Assembly: GCF_000372965.1 (NCBI RefSeq)
Contig: NZ_KB890024.1
Coordinates: 1,676,839-1,740,838, forward strand
Source: Hoeflea sp. 108
Lineage (GTDB): Bacteria > Pseudomonadota > Alphaproteobacteria > Rhizobiales > Rhizobiaceae
DNA: 64,000 nt
Direction: 5' to 3'
Position numbers and translations under genes: made by a program. The notes under the pieces were generated by a model that was not told the DNA's origin, searched no databases, and worked only from the letters and a program-made list of their open reading frames with translations. Numbering within the stretch: position 1 is the first letter of the stretch; each line of letters opens with the position of its first letter. Positions 9,093-19,284 of this stretch are shown in pieces.

Positions 9093-10405
9093 GCGAACGC
9101 TGGGCCCGCACGATACTGGGAGCCTACCGTTATGCGGGCGCTGCTGCCTATCCAATGGTCGGCGGTTACGTTGCCTGGCGCGCCTCCAAGGGCAAGGAAG
9201 ACAAGAATCGCCGCCGCGAGCGCTATGGCGTAGCCAGCCGCGAGCGCCCGGAAGGGCCGCTGATCTGGTTCCATGCGGCCAGCGTCGGCGAAACCATTGC
9301 CGTGGTGCCGCTGATCGAGTCCATCCTCGACTTTGGCATCAACATCGTTCTAACCACCGGTACCGTGACCTCGGCCCAGGTTGCCGATGAGCGGCTCGGT
9401 GGGCGCGTCATCCATCAATATGTCCCGCTCGACCTCAAGCCGGCGGTGAGCCGTTTCCTCGACCACTGGCATCCCGACCTGGCGATCATCGCCGAATCCG
9501 AGATCTGGCCGATGACGATCCTGGAACTCGGCGCACGTCGCGTGCCGCAGATCCTCGTCAATGGACGCCTGTCGGACCGTTCGTTCAAGTCGTGGAAGAA
9601 GCGCTCCTTCATTGCCGAGGCCTTGTTCGAGAACATGGCGCATGTCGTGGCGCAGTCCGAGGTTGATGGCGAGAGGTTCCGCGCGCTCGGCGCCCGCCCG
9701 GTGACCGTTTCCGGAAATCTCAAGGTCGACACGCCACCTCCGCCTGTCGACGAACGCGCCCTGCATGCGGTCCAGCGCCAGATCGACCGCCGCCCGACCT
9801 GGGCCGCGGTCTCGACCCATGACGGCGAAGAGGTCATGGCGGCCGAGGTGCACGCCATGCTGCGCAACCGCCATCGCGGGCTGCTCACCATCATCGTGCC
9901 ACGTCACCCTGAACGGGCTCCTGTGCTGCTCGAGCAGTTCGCGACGATGGGCTTCAACGTGGCGCGGCGCAGCACCGGCGACCGCATCATGCCCGACACG
10001 GACATCCTGTTGGGCGATACGATCGGCGAAATGGGGCTTTACCTGCGGCTGACCGAGATCGCCTTCGTCGGCCGCTCGATGACCTCGACGGGCGGGCAGA
10101 ATCCGCTCGAGCCGGCCATGCTCGACACCGCCGTGCTCGCCGGCCGCAACGTCCAGAACTTCCGCGACACCTATCAGCGGCTGATCGAGCGTGGTGGCGC
10201 CAAGATCGTGCGCGACCGCGACATGCTTGCCGGCGCGGTCAACTTCCTGCTCGGCAACGAGATCGCCCGCCATGACATGATGGCTGCCGGCGCTTCGACG
10301 GTCGAGGAGATGCGCGGTGCGCTTGCCCGGACGCTGAAGTCACTTGAGCCCTTCATTCATCCCCTGATCGTTCAGTCGCGCCTCAAGGGCGCAGGCGGGA
10401 GGTAG
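9089..10405 (+). CDS. waaA: 3-deoxy-D-manno-octulosonic acid transferase (KDO transferase)
   Basis: Transfers KDO from CMP-KDO to the tetraacyl lipid A precursor at the cytoplasmic face of the inner membrane. The 438-residue GT30 enzyme has an N-terminal anchor, the signature LIWFHAASVGE near residues 54-64, the GT-B motif IVPRHPERAPVL and the CMP-KDO site TGGQNPLEPAML. The start overlaps the preceding stop by ATGA and lpxK follows after two bases, so these genes are co-translated. Known rhizobial WaaA enzymes are bifunctional; the sequence does not show how many KDO units are added here. Confidence 0.95.
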   Translation: MSERWARTILGAYRYAGAAAYPMVGGYVAWRASKGKEDKNRRRERYGVASRERPEGPLIWFHAASVGETIAVVPLIESILDFGINIVLTTGTVTSAQVADERLGGRVIHQYVPLDLKPAVSRFLDHWHPDLAIIAESEIWPMTILELGARRVPQILVNGRLSDRSFKSWKKRSFIAEALFENMAHVVAQSEVDGERFRALGARPVTVSGNLKVDTPPPPVDERALHAVQRQIDRRPTWAAVSTHDGEEVMAAEVHAMLRNRHRGLLTIIVPRHPERAPVLLEQFATMGFNVARRSTGDRIMPDTDILLGDTIGEMGLYLRLTEIAFVGRSMTSTGGQNPLEPAMLDTAVLAGRNVQNFRDTYQRLIERGGAKIVRDRDMLAGAVNFLLGNEIARHDMMAAGASTVEEMRGALARTLKSLEPFIHPLIVQSRLKGAGGR

Positions 10406-10407
10406 AG

Positions 10408-11433
10408 ATGGCCAGCGAAGCGCCTCCTTTCTGGTGGGAAAAGCCGGATTGGCGCGCCTTCGCGCTCTACCCGGCCTCGGCACTTTATGGTGTCGTCGCC
10501 GGACGTCGCATGAAGAAGGCCAAGCGCGAGAAGATGCCCGCGCCTGTGCTCTGCGTTGGCAACTTCACCGTCGGAGGCACCGGCAAGACCCCGGTGGCCA
10601 TAGCGCTCGCCAAGCAGGCCAAGCGCATGCAACTGGTGCCCGGCTTCCTGTCGCGCGGCCATGGCGGAAGCTTCGCCGAACCGCACATCGTCGACGCCCA
10701 TCACGACAGCGCCAAACATGTCGGCGACGAGCCGCTGCTTTTGGCCGAACACGCGCTGGTGGCGGTTTCGACCAATCGCGCCGCCGGCGCGCGCATGCTC
10801 ATCGAGCGCGGCTGCAACTTCCTGATCATGGACGACGGCTTCCAGAGCGCGCGCATCCATATCGACTACGCATTGGTGGTGGTCGATGCGCGGCATGGCC
10901 TTGGCAACGGCCACATCATCCCCGGCGGCCCCATGCGAGCGCGGCTGACGGACCAGCTTTTCTACGCCGACAGCATTCTCAAGATGGGCGAGGGCGACAA
11001 GGCGGACGCCGTTGTGCGCAAGGCTGCCCGCGCCGGCAAGCCGATCTTCACGGCCTCGGCCCGTCCGCGCAACAAGAGGCAGTTCAAGGGGCGCCGCTTC
11101 CTCGCCTTTGCCGGCATCGGCCACCCGGAGAAATTCTTCGATACGTTGGCCAAGGCCGGTGGCACGGTGGCGCTGGCGAACACCTTTGCCGATCACCATT
11201 TCTACCTGCCGGACGAGCTGGACGATCTGGCCGCCGCCGCCCAAGCGGGTGAACTGGAGCTGATCACCACCTCCAAGGACGCGGCAAGGCTGCGTCATGG
11301 CGCGGCATCGCCGGAATTCCTCGAAAGCCTGAATGTGCTCGAGATCGATGCCGTCTTCGACGTCGAGAACGCGCCCGAGCGCATCATCGGCGAGACGCTC
11401 GAAGCCTGGCGGCGCCGGAAGGTCGGCGGCTGA
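10408..11433 (+). CDS. lpxK: Tetraacyldisaccharide 4'-kinase LpxK
   Basis: Phosphorylates the 4' position of disaccharide 1-phosphate to give lipid IVA, at the inner membrane. The 341-residue protein has an N-terminal hydrophobic stretch (FALYPASALYGVVAG), a P-loop VGNFTVGGTGKTPVAIAL near residues 50-67, the SRGHGG segment and the catalytic DDGFQS near residue 143. All are characteristic of LpxK. The gene closes the envelope block and converges on the DUF2093 gene with only six bases between stops. Confidence 0.95.
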   Translation: MASEAPPFWWEKPDWRAFALYPASALYGVVAGRRMKKAKREKMPAPVLCVGNFTVGGTGKTPVAIALAKQAKRMQLVPGFLSRGHGGSFAEPHIVDAHHDSAKHVGDEPLLLAEHALVAVSTNRAAGARMLIERGCNFLIMDDGFQSARIHIDYALVVVDARHGLGNGHIIPGGPMRARLTDQLFYADSILKMGEGDKADAVVRKAARAGKPIFTASARPRNKRQFKGRRFLAFAGIGHPEKFFDTLAKAGGTVALANTFADHHFYLPDELDDLAAAAQAGELELITTSKDAARLRHGAASPEFLESLNVLEIDAVFDVENAPERIIGETLEAWRRRKVGG

Positions 11434-11439
11434 CGGCGC

Positions 11440-11673
11440 TTATTTGCGCTTGCGCAGGTCCGGATTCATTTCGATTTCACGTTCCAGCGAAACCGTCGCA
11501 TCGCGATAGGCCTCCTGGCGCGCCACGCTCCAGTATTTGAGCTCGTCGAGCGGGATCGACTCGCCCGTGACAGCGCAGCGCACGAACGAGCCGGGGCTCG
11601 TCACCTGGAAATCGCCGTCGAGATAGCGGATACGGGCTTCGCGCGCGCCGGGGCCTTCGAAACGGTTCATCAT
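11440..11673 (-). CDS. DUF2093 family protein
   Basis: A 77-residue basic protein with the DUF2093 pattern: RYLDGDFQVTSPGSFVRCAVTG, then IPLDELKYWSVARQEAY and a charged, lysine/arginine-rich tail. No membrane segment. The family is short, found next to lpxK in many rhizobia and, as far as I know, has no assigned function. A Cys followed by TGESIPL resembles half of a small zinc site, but only one cysteine is present. Convergent with lpxK. Confidence 0.85.
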   Translation of the reverse strand: MMNRFEGPGAREARIRYLDGDFQVTSPGSFVRCAVTGESIPLDELKYWSVARQEAYRDATVSLEREIEMNPDLRKRK

Positions 11674-11814
11674 GGGCTTTCGCTCAACTTCCTGGTGCCG
11701 ATCTCAGGGGCGATCGTCGGCGGATCGCTGGAAATCTACAGTCTTTTTCGCCCTTTCTGAAGGGCAGGCTGCTCTGTGCCCGGCTTTTACGGTCACAAAA
11801 TGTCGGAGGTCAAG

Positions 11815-12741
11815 CTAGCTGTCTTCCGACAGGAACCGTTCGATCGTCTCGGGCGCAAGCCTAGCATGACGGCCGATGCGCCGCGCCAGTTCGGCAGCTG
11901 CCGTTCTCGTTCGTCCGACTGGCCGATCGAGCCAGTAGGAGACGGGATTAAGCGCGCGCCGGCTGTCGACGGCGACGAGGTGTCCAGCCCTGAGTTGGTT
12001 TTCGGTCAGCGGCGGCCGGGCAAGCGCTATGCCGAGGCCGTGGCTCGCCGCCGAGAGCACCAGATTGTAGTCCTCGAACCGCCGGTCCTGCGGGCGAGGG
12101 CGATAGTCGAGGCCGTAGGCACCGAGCCATGAGCGCCAGCTCGCCGCGTCCGAATCGTGGATCAGCGGAAAGTCGAGCAGCCGTTCAGGGCTGCCATCGC
12201 CGATGCGCGCCGCAAGCTCGGGCGAGGCGATGGGGAAACAGTGCTCCTCGAACAGCTGCGTCGAGACACGTCCGGGAACCTTGCCGCGACCGCAGCGGAT
12301 GGCGAGGTCGATGCCATCATCACCGAGATCCGCCTGTCGCATGTCGATGTCGAGCACGACCCTGAGCCTGGGCGTTCCGGTCTCGAGTTCCGCCAGCCGC
12401 GGCATCAGCCACAGCCCGGCAATCGACGGAAACGAACTCAGCCTCACCACGGCCGCGCCGCGCGGCTCGACCCAGCGGTCAGTGGTGTCCGAGATCAGAG
12501 AGAAGGCCTCGCTGGTGCGCAGATGCAGCCGGTATCCATCCGCCGTCAGCGCCACACCCCGGGCACCGCGCTCGAACAGTCGGAAGCCGAGCCAGTCCTC
12601 TAGCTTGGCGATCTGCCGGCTGATGGCGCCATGCGTCATATTGAGCTTCTCGGCGGCCGCCGAGAAGCTGCCGGCACGGGCCGCCGCCTGGAAGGCGCGC
12701 AACGTTTCGAGCGGCAGCATTGGTTCCGAGCTGTGATCCAT
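11815..12741 (-). CDS. LysR family transcriptional regulator (GcvA-like)
   Basis: A LysR-type regulator of about 308 residues. The winged helix-turn-helix lies at residues 8-65 (LETLRAFQAAARAGSFSAAA, then MTHGAISRQIAKLEDWLG and LFERG), followed by a periplasmic-binding-like effector domain. The frame allows starts at GTG 12747, ATG 12741 or ATG 12720; the last would begin directly at the conserved LPLETLRAFQ and has GGAA just upstream, so the true start is unsettled. It is divergent from the EamA exporter gene, which is its likely target. The effector is unknown. Confidence 0.88.
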   Translation of the reverse strand: MDHSSEPMLPLETLRAFQAAARAGSFSAAAEKLNMTHGAISRQIAKLEDWLGFRLFERGARGVALTADGYRLHLRTSEAFSLISDTTDRWVEPRGAAVVRLSSFPSIAGLWLMPRLAELETGTPRLRVVLDIDMRQADLGDDGIDLAIRCGRGKVPGRVSTQLFEEHCFPIASPELAARIGDGSPERLLDFPLIHDSDAASWRSWLGAYGLDYRPRPQDRRFEDYNLVLSAASHGLGIALARPPLTENQLRAGHLVAVDSRRALNPVSYWLDRPVGRTRTAAAELARRIGRHARLAPETIERFLSEDS

Positions 12742-12747
12742 GCTCAC

Positions 12748-12831
12748 AGCTGAGCCTTGATTTATTCGTTTGTCAATCAGCTGGGGGTGAGCGAAATCTG
12801 GATCGTAGACCCGAACTCACGAGGCCCAGCC
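12748..12831. promoter_or_regulatory. Divergent promoter between LysR regulator and EamA exporter
   Basis: The 84-bp gap separates the regulator from its presumed target. It carries an imperfect LysR-type site with arms TGATT and AATCA spaced by twelve bases (about 12758-12779), and a GCTCA/TGAGC repeat next to the regulator start. These are weak matches seen by eye; the regulatory role is inferred mainly from the divergent layout. Confidence 0.4.
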
Positions 12832-13725
12832 ATGACCGTCCAGACCAGCACGTTGAATCCGACACAGGCGCCTTCCGCCGTGACCGTCCTCGCTGTGGTC
12901 GTGACGATCGTCGGCTGGGCCTCGTCCTTTCCGGCCATTCGCGCCGGGTTGGGCGCCATAGGGCCGATCGAGCTGGGCGCCCTGCGCTTCGCCATCGCCG
13001 CCGTCCCCTCGGCGATCTACCTGATGATCCTGAGACCGGCCTTACCGGCGCTGAATGAACTCTGGCGCTTCGCCTTCGGCGGCGCGATCTTCGTCGCGCT
13101 CTACACGGTGCTGCTGAACTACGGCGAGATGACAGTGTCGGCGGGTGCTGCGAGCTTCATCATCAACGTCAACCCGATCATCACGGCCGTGCTGGCGATG
13201 ATCCTGCTGGGCGAGCGTTTTCCTGCATTGGCATGGGCCGGCACGTTCCTGTCGTTCACCGGCATCGGCATAATCGCGCTTGGCGAAGGGCAGGGGCTCA
13301 CCTTCAACACCGGTGCATTGCTGATCCTGGGGTCGGCGCTGTGCACATCGATCAACAGCATCGTCCAGAAGCGCCTGTTCAGCCGCCATCGTCCGCTGAC
13401 CGTGTCGGCATGGAACATGATCCTCGGCGCACTCTGCCTCGCGCCGGCGCTGCCCAGCGGTATTGCCCAAATGGCGGCTGCCGACGCCGAGCCGTTCTGG
13501 TCGGTCATCTATCTCGGCATCGTACCGAGCCTGATCGCTTATGCCAGTTGGTCGGTGGCCCTGTCGCGCTTGCCGGCGTCACGCGCCTCGAACTTCATGT
13601 ACTGCGTGCCGCCTGTGGCCGTGCTCATCGGCTTCGTCTGGCTCGGCGAGACCCCTGGCCTCTTCGGTATAACAGGCGGTGGGCTGGCGCTGGCAGGCGT
13701 GGTGCTGGTCAATCTGAAGCGCTGA
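12832..13725 (+). CDS. EamA/RhaT family DMT transporter
   Basis: A 297-residue inner-membrane protein of the drug/metabolite transporter superfamily with ten predicted hydrophobic segments in two EamA repeats. The first repeat contains VGWASSFPAIRAGL, IELGALRFAIAAVPSAIYL and INVNPIITAVLAMILLGE; the second ends near PPVAVLIGFVWLGE. Such proteins usually export amino acids or other metabolites. The frame is open to 12757, but ATG at 12832 (MTVQTSTLNP) gives the normal start. The divergent LysR gene probably controls it. The substrate cannot be read. Confidence 0.9.
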   Translation: MTVQTSTLNPTQAPSAVTVLAVVVTIVGWASSFPAIRAGLGAIGPIELGALRFAIAAVPSAIYLMILRPALPALNELWRFAFGGAIFVALYTVLLNYGEMTVSAGAASFIINVNPIITAVLAMILLGERFPALAWAGTFLSFTGIGIIALGEGQGLTFNTGALLILGSALCTSINSIVQKRLFSRHRPLTVSAWNMILGALCLAPALPSGIAQMAAADAEPFWSVIYLGIVPSLIAYASWSVALSRLPASRASNFMYCVPPVAVLIGFVWLGETPGLFGITGGGLALAGVVLVNLKR

Positions 13726-13760
13726 GAGCAAGTCAACACCGCCGTTTCACGCTCCCATTG

Positions 13761-13788
13761 CGGCGTCAGGTGACAACACCTGGCGCCG
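13761..13788. terminator. Hairpin between convergent EamA and mutL genes
   Basis: Arms CGGCGTCAGGTG and CACCTGGCGCCG pair over twelve bases with one G-T wobble around an ACAA loop. It lies in the 71-bp gap between two convergent stops and may end transcription from both sides. There is no clear T-run, so the call is moderate. Confidence 0.5.
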
Positions 13789-13796
13789 TGAAGCAT

Positions 13797-15677
<1,881 letters not shown>

Positions 15678-15818
15678 CGGAAGACTATAGCGGGATTCGG
15701 TTGGGCTGGGACAGGTGCATTGCGGGGAGCTGGGCCATCCACAGTGAATTGGCGACATAGGCTTGGGCGGCCAAGGCAGCATGGCAGAGCAGACGAGGCT
15801 GCACCTGCTGCGTCCGAC

Positions 15819-16721
15819 TCACGCCTGCGCTGCCAGCCAGTCGCGCACCTTTTCAGCGCTTTCGGTAAGGGCACGATTCTTCGGCCAGGCGACGTGAAAC
15901 CCCTTGTTCGTCGTCATGACATGGTCGGACAGCCGGACCAGCAGCCCCGCCGCAATCAGCCGGTCGGTCAGGTGGCGCCAGCCGAGCGCGATGCCCTGGC
16001 CTTCCATGACCGCCTGGATGACAAGCACGTAGTCGTTGATGACCAGTCCGCGCTTGGCCACTGCGCCGTTGAGGCCGGCCGACTGGAACCATTCGTTCCA
16101 GGTCGCGGCCGGGCGGTAGGGCTCTTCGAGGTGGATCAGGTGGTGCAACGTGATTTCGGCAGGCGTCTTGGGCATGCCGGCGCGCGCCAGATAGGCCGGC
16201 CCGGCGACCGGATAGACCTCCTCGTCGGCGATCGGCAAAAGCTCGTAATCCGGCCAGTCGGCAGCGTCGCCACCTCTGATGCCGAGCGGAATGCCCTCGG
16301 CGACGAGATCGAGGTCGCGGTCGGCGGTCTGGATGCGCAGGTCGATGCCGGGGAGGTCGTCGCGAAACTTCTGCAGTCTGGGCATCATCCAGAACGAGGC
16401 AAAGGCGGTCGAGGCCGACAGCGTCACATGCATGCCGCCGGCCCGCGCCCTCAATTCCTCCGCCGATTTGCGGATATGCGACAGGCCGAGTGTGACGTCG
16501 GCATGGAAACGCTCGCCGGCCTCGGTCAGCAGCACCTGTCGGTGGCGGCGCTGGAACAGCTTGGCGCCGAGCTGGTCCTCCAGCCCGCGGATCGCATAGG
16601 ACACGGCGGCCTGTGTCATGCCGAGCTCGCGTCCGGCGGCGGTGAAGCTCGCCAGTCGCCCGGCGGCTTCGAAGATGATCAGGCTACCTGCCGAGGGCAA
16701 AAGGTGGCGAAGGCTTTGCAT
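15819..16721 (-). CDS. LysR family transcriptional regulator (GcvA-like), divergent from MttB gene
   Basis: A 300-residue LysR-type regulator. The helix-turn-helix is in residues 10-65 (LIIFEAAGRLASFTAAGREL, MTQAAVSYAIRGLEDQLG, LFQRRHR); the remainder is the effector domain, with VAEGIPLGIRGG typical of the GcvA subgroup. The start codon at 16721 lies inside a 25-bp inverted repeat, so the protein probably represses its own gene when bound there. The divergent MttB-family gene starts 92 bp away and is its likely target, which would make a methylated amine a candidate effector by inference. Confidence 0.9.
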   Translation of the reverse strand: MQSLRHLLPSAGSLIIFEAAGRLASFTAAGRELGMTQAAVSYAIRGLEDQLGAKLFQRRHRQVLLTEAGERFHADVTLGLSHIRKSAEELRARAGGMHVTLSASTAFASFWMMPRLQKFRDDLPGIDLRIQTADRDLDLVAEGIPLGIRGGDAADWPDYELLPIADEEVYPVAGPAYLARAGMPKTPAEITLHHLIHLEEPYRPAATWNEWFQSAGLNGAVAKRGLVINDYVLVIQAVMEGQGIALGWRHLTDRLIAAGLLVRLSDHVMTTNKGFHVAWPKNRALTESAEKVRDWLAAQA

Positions 16722-16739
16722 AAGTCATGCTTATGCAAA
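16715..16739. promoter_or_regulatory. Perfect 10+10 bp inverted repeat, probable LysR operator
   Basis: Arms TTTGCATAAG (16715-16724) and CTTATGCAAA (16730-16739) are exact reverse complements around TCATG. The core ATAAG-N5-CTTAT is a LysR T-N11-A site. It overlaps the start codon of the LysR gene (CAT at 16719-16721) and sits about 74 bp upstream of the MttB start, so one site could repress the regulator and activate the target. Confidence 0.75.
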
Positions 16740-16812
16740 TGATGAAGATTTTCAAGCGTCACAGCACGTGGTCCAAAGGCTAGCTTCATGCAGGAACGTG
16801 TTGGAGCCGTGC

Positions 16813-18378
16813 ATGGACGTCGTCGCCCCCGATATTGCAACTGAACCAACCAAGCGTCGCGAACGCGGCGGCCGCAACGCCCGTCGCGAGCAGCGCGCGC
16901 ACGGACCCGAGGCGCATGGCCGGCCCTATATCCTCAGGAACATCCCGACCTACGACATCCTCTCCGAGGAAAATCTGGTTCGCATCGAAGAGACTGCCGA
17001 CAAGATCCTTGCCGAGATCGGCATCGAGTTTCGCGACGATCCGGTGTCGCTGGACCATTGGAAACGGGCAGGGGCCAAGGTCGAAGGCGTCCTGGTGAAA
17101 TTCGAGCCTGGCCTGCTGCGCGAAGTGCTGAGGACTGCACCCGCGACCTTCACCCAGCATGCGCGCAACCCCGGGCGTTCGATCGAGATCGGCGGCAAGA
17201 GCGTGGTGTTTTCGCCTGCTTATGGCTCGCCCTTCGTCATGGATCTCGACAATGGCCGCCGCTACGGCACCATCGAGGATTTCCGCAACTTCGTGAAGCT
17301 GGCGCAGTCTTCGCCCTGGCTGCACCATTCGGGCGGTACCATCTGCGAGCCGGTCGACGTGCCTGTCAACAAGCGCCATCTCGACATGGTCTACAGCCAC
17401 ATCCGCTATTCCGACCGCGGCTTCATGGGGTCGGTGACCTCGGAGGACCGCGCGGAAGATTCCATCGACATGGCGCGCATTGTCTTTGGCGAACAATTCA
17501 CCGACGAGAATTGCGTCATCCTCGGCAACGTCAACGTCAACTCGCCGCTGGTCTGGGACGCGACCATGACCACCGCACTGCGCGCCTATGCCCGAGCAAA
17601 CCAGGCGGCTGTCATCGTGCCCTTCATCCTCGGCGGCGCCATGGGGCCGGTGACCAATGCCGGCGCGATCGCCCAGTCTCTGGCCGAGACCATGGCCGGC
17701 TGCGCGCTGACCCAGCTCGAACGTCCCGGCGCGCCTGTCATCTTCGGCAATTTCCTGTCCTCCATGTCACTGCGCTCGGGCTCACCGACCTTCGGCACGC
17801 CGGAACCGGCCATCGGCTCGATGGTCATCGGGCAGCTGGCAAGGCGGCTGAAGCTGCCGCTGCGCTGCTCCGGCAATTTCACCACCTCGAAGCTGCCCGA
17901 TGCCCACGCCATGAACGAAGGCACCATGTCTATGCTGGCGGCGGTCCATTGTGGCGCGAACTTTATCCTGCATTCGGCAGGCTTCCTCGATGGGCTGTTG
18001 TCGATGTCCTACGAGAAGTTCGTCATGGACGCCGACTTCTGCGGTGCCCTGCACACCTATCTCGACGGCGTGAAGATCGACGACAACCAACTGGCGCTCG
18101 ACGCCTTCCGCGAAGTGGGGCCCGGCAGCCATTTCTTCGGCTGCGCCCACACCATGGCCAACTACGAGACAGCGTTCTGGGATTCGGCCATAGCCGACAA
18201 CGAGCCTTACGAAAAATGGGAGGCCGCCGGCTCGGTCGACGCAGCCGCCCGCGCCAACAGGCGCTGGAAGACCATGCTCGCCGAATACGAGGCGCCGCCG
18301 CTCGATCCTGGCATTGACGAGGCGCTGCAGGACTTCATGACGCGCAAGAAGGCCTCGATGGAAGACGCCTGGTATTGA
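16813..18378 (+). CDS. Trimethylamine methyltransferase (MttB) family protein, non-pyrrolysine type
   Basis: A 521-residue MttB-superfamily protein. Members lacking pyrrolysine, such as MtgB, demethylate quaternary amines (glycine betaine, proline betaine, carnitine) onto a corrinoid protein. No in-frame TAG occurs, so this is the non-Pyl class. The N-terminus is Arg/Ala-rich (KRRERGGRNARREQR) and is followed by the TIM-barrel region with HHSGGTICEPVDVP, FILGGAMGPVTNAGA and FGTPEPAIGSMVIGQLARR. GGAG lies six bases before ATG 16813. No corrinoid protein or second methyltransferase is adjacent. Downstream are a SnoaL-like and a small secreted protein. The substrate is inferred only. Confidence 0.85.
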   Translation: MDVVAPDIATEPTKRRERGGRNARREQRAHGPEAHGRPYILRNIPTYDILSEENLVRIEETADKILAEIGIEFRDDPVSLDHWKRAGAKVEGVLVKFEPGLLREVLRTAPATFTQHARNPGRSIEIGGKSVVFSPAYGSPFVMDLDNGRRYGTIEDFRNFVKLAQSSPWLHHSGGTICEPVDVPVNKRHLDMVYSHIRYSDRGFMGSVTSEDRAEDSIDMARIVFGEQFTDENCVILGNVNVNSPLVWDATMTTALRAYARANQAAVIVPFILGGAMGPVTNAGAIAQSLAETMAGCALTQLERPGAPVIFGNFLSSMSLRSGSPTFGTPEPAIGSMVIGQLARRLKLPLRCSGNFTTSKLPDAHAMNEGTMSMLAAVHCGANFILHSAGFLDGLLSMSYEKFVMDADFCGALHTYLDGVKIDDNQLALDAFREVGPGSHFFGCAHTMANYETAFWDSAIADNEPYEKWEAAGSVDAAARANRRWKTMLAEYEAPPLDPGIDEALQDFMTRKKASMEDAWY

Positions 18379-18389
18379 GGCTGCAGGCT

Positions 18390-18782
18390 ATGGATGACAC
18401 GGCCTTCGATCCCGTCGCAGCTCTGAAGCGCTATCACACGGCAATTGACGTCCTCGACTTCGCCGCCATCGAAGCCTGCTTCGCGCCTGAAGCCTGTTAT
18501 GTCTCCGATGGCGTCGGCTCAATCGTTGTCGGTTGCGACGCGATCATGGCGGCGTTTCGCGGCTACTTCGCCGTGTATGGCGACCAGGTTTCCAAGGACG
18601 AAGAGGTGGCGGCACTTTCGCCGCGCTCTGCCTGGTCGCGCTGGCGGCTCGAGGCGACGCATGCCGTCACCGGCGTCCGCCTCATCAGGTCGGGCGAGGA
18701 GACGGTGCATTTTGGTGCCGAAGGCAGGATCGTGCGTGTCGAGGTGAAAGATGACGTTGCAGCGCAAGGCAGCCGTCGATGA
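18390..18782 (+). CDS. SnoaL-like/NTF2-fold protein
   Basis: A 130-residue protein with the cone-shaped NTF2/SnoaL pattern: an N-terminal helix (FDPVAALKRYHTAIDVLDFAAIE), then CFAPEACYVSDGVGSIVVG and an I-MAAFRGYF helix. Such folds serve as small-molecule isomerases, hydrolases or binding proteins; nothing here fixes the reaction. An upstream TTG at 18375 overlaps the MttB stop and could be used, but ATG 18390 fits the fold start. Its place immediately after the MttB gene suggests one transcript and a role in the same pathway. Confidence 0.7.
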   Translation: MDDTAFDPVAALKRYHTAIDVLDFAAIEACFAPEACYVSDGVGSIVVGCDAIMAAFRGYFAVYGDQVSKDEEVAALSPRSAWSRWRLEATHAVTGVRLIRSGEETVHFGAEGRIVRVEVKDDVAAQGSRR

Positions 18783-18823
18783 TGCGTGCTATTGAGGGCT
18801 ATCAATACAACGCTGAGGCCGCG

Positions 18824-19261
18824 ATGAAAGCCGCTTTTGCAACTGCCCTTCTGCCGCTGCTGGTCACGCCGGCCATAGCTGGAACTGCCGTCGAAGCCGT
18901 CAGGCCGTTCTACGATCGCATCGGCCTTGAGCTTGATCCCGCCGAACGCGGCCGCTTCGTCGATCCGGCCAAGGCTGTGTTCGACGCTCGCGATCAGCTC
19001 GAAAAGTCGGGGCAAGGCGATTGCCTCGACGCCAATATGCCGCTCGACAGCGCAGCCTACAACAAGGCCGAACTCGACAAGAGTCTGAAGATCATCGGGT
19101 CGGAGACTGCAGACACGGCGATCGTGGTCGCGGCCTTCACGGCAGCCGGCGAACCGCATCGCATGCAGTGGAAGCTGAAGAAGGTCGATGGTCAATGGAA
19201 GGTCGCCGACCTGTTGTCGGTGACCAATGAATGGGCGCTCAGCCAGTACCAATGCGAATGA
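18824..19261 (+). CDS. Small secreted protein of unknown function
   Basis: A 145-residue protein starting MKAAFATALLPLLVTPAIAG, a clear Sec signal peptide with cleavage expected after AIAG. The mature part contains FYDRIGLELDPAERGRFVDPAK and ends in VTNEWALSQYQCE. Two cysteines, in GDCLDANMP and the C-terminal QCE, could form a disulfide in the periplasm. The layout loosely resembles the DUF3828 group, but I do not recognise it with confidence. Two upstream ATGs at 18779 and 18782 overlap the preceding stop; 18824 is preferred because it gives an intact signal peptide. Confidence 0.65.
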   Translation: MKAAFATALLPLLVTPAIAGTAVEAVRPFYDRIGLELDPAERGRFVDPAKAVFDARDQLEKSGQGDCLDANMPLDSAAYNKAELDKSLKIIGSETADTAIVVAAFTAAGEPHRMQWKLKKVDGQWKVADLLSVTNEWALSQYQCE

Positions 19262-19284
19262 GCGCCCGTCCCGTTGTCCGGACC

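Noticed and set aside
11742..11775. GCCCTT/AAGGGC hairpin near the DUF2093 promoter as a terminator
   Set aside because: Six-base stem whose adjacent T-run lies on the wrong side for the neighbouring LysR gene; it is upstream of DUF2093.
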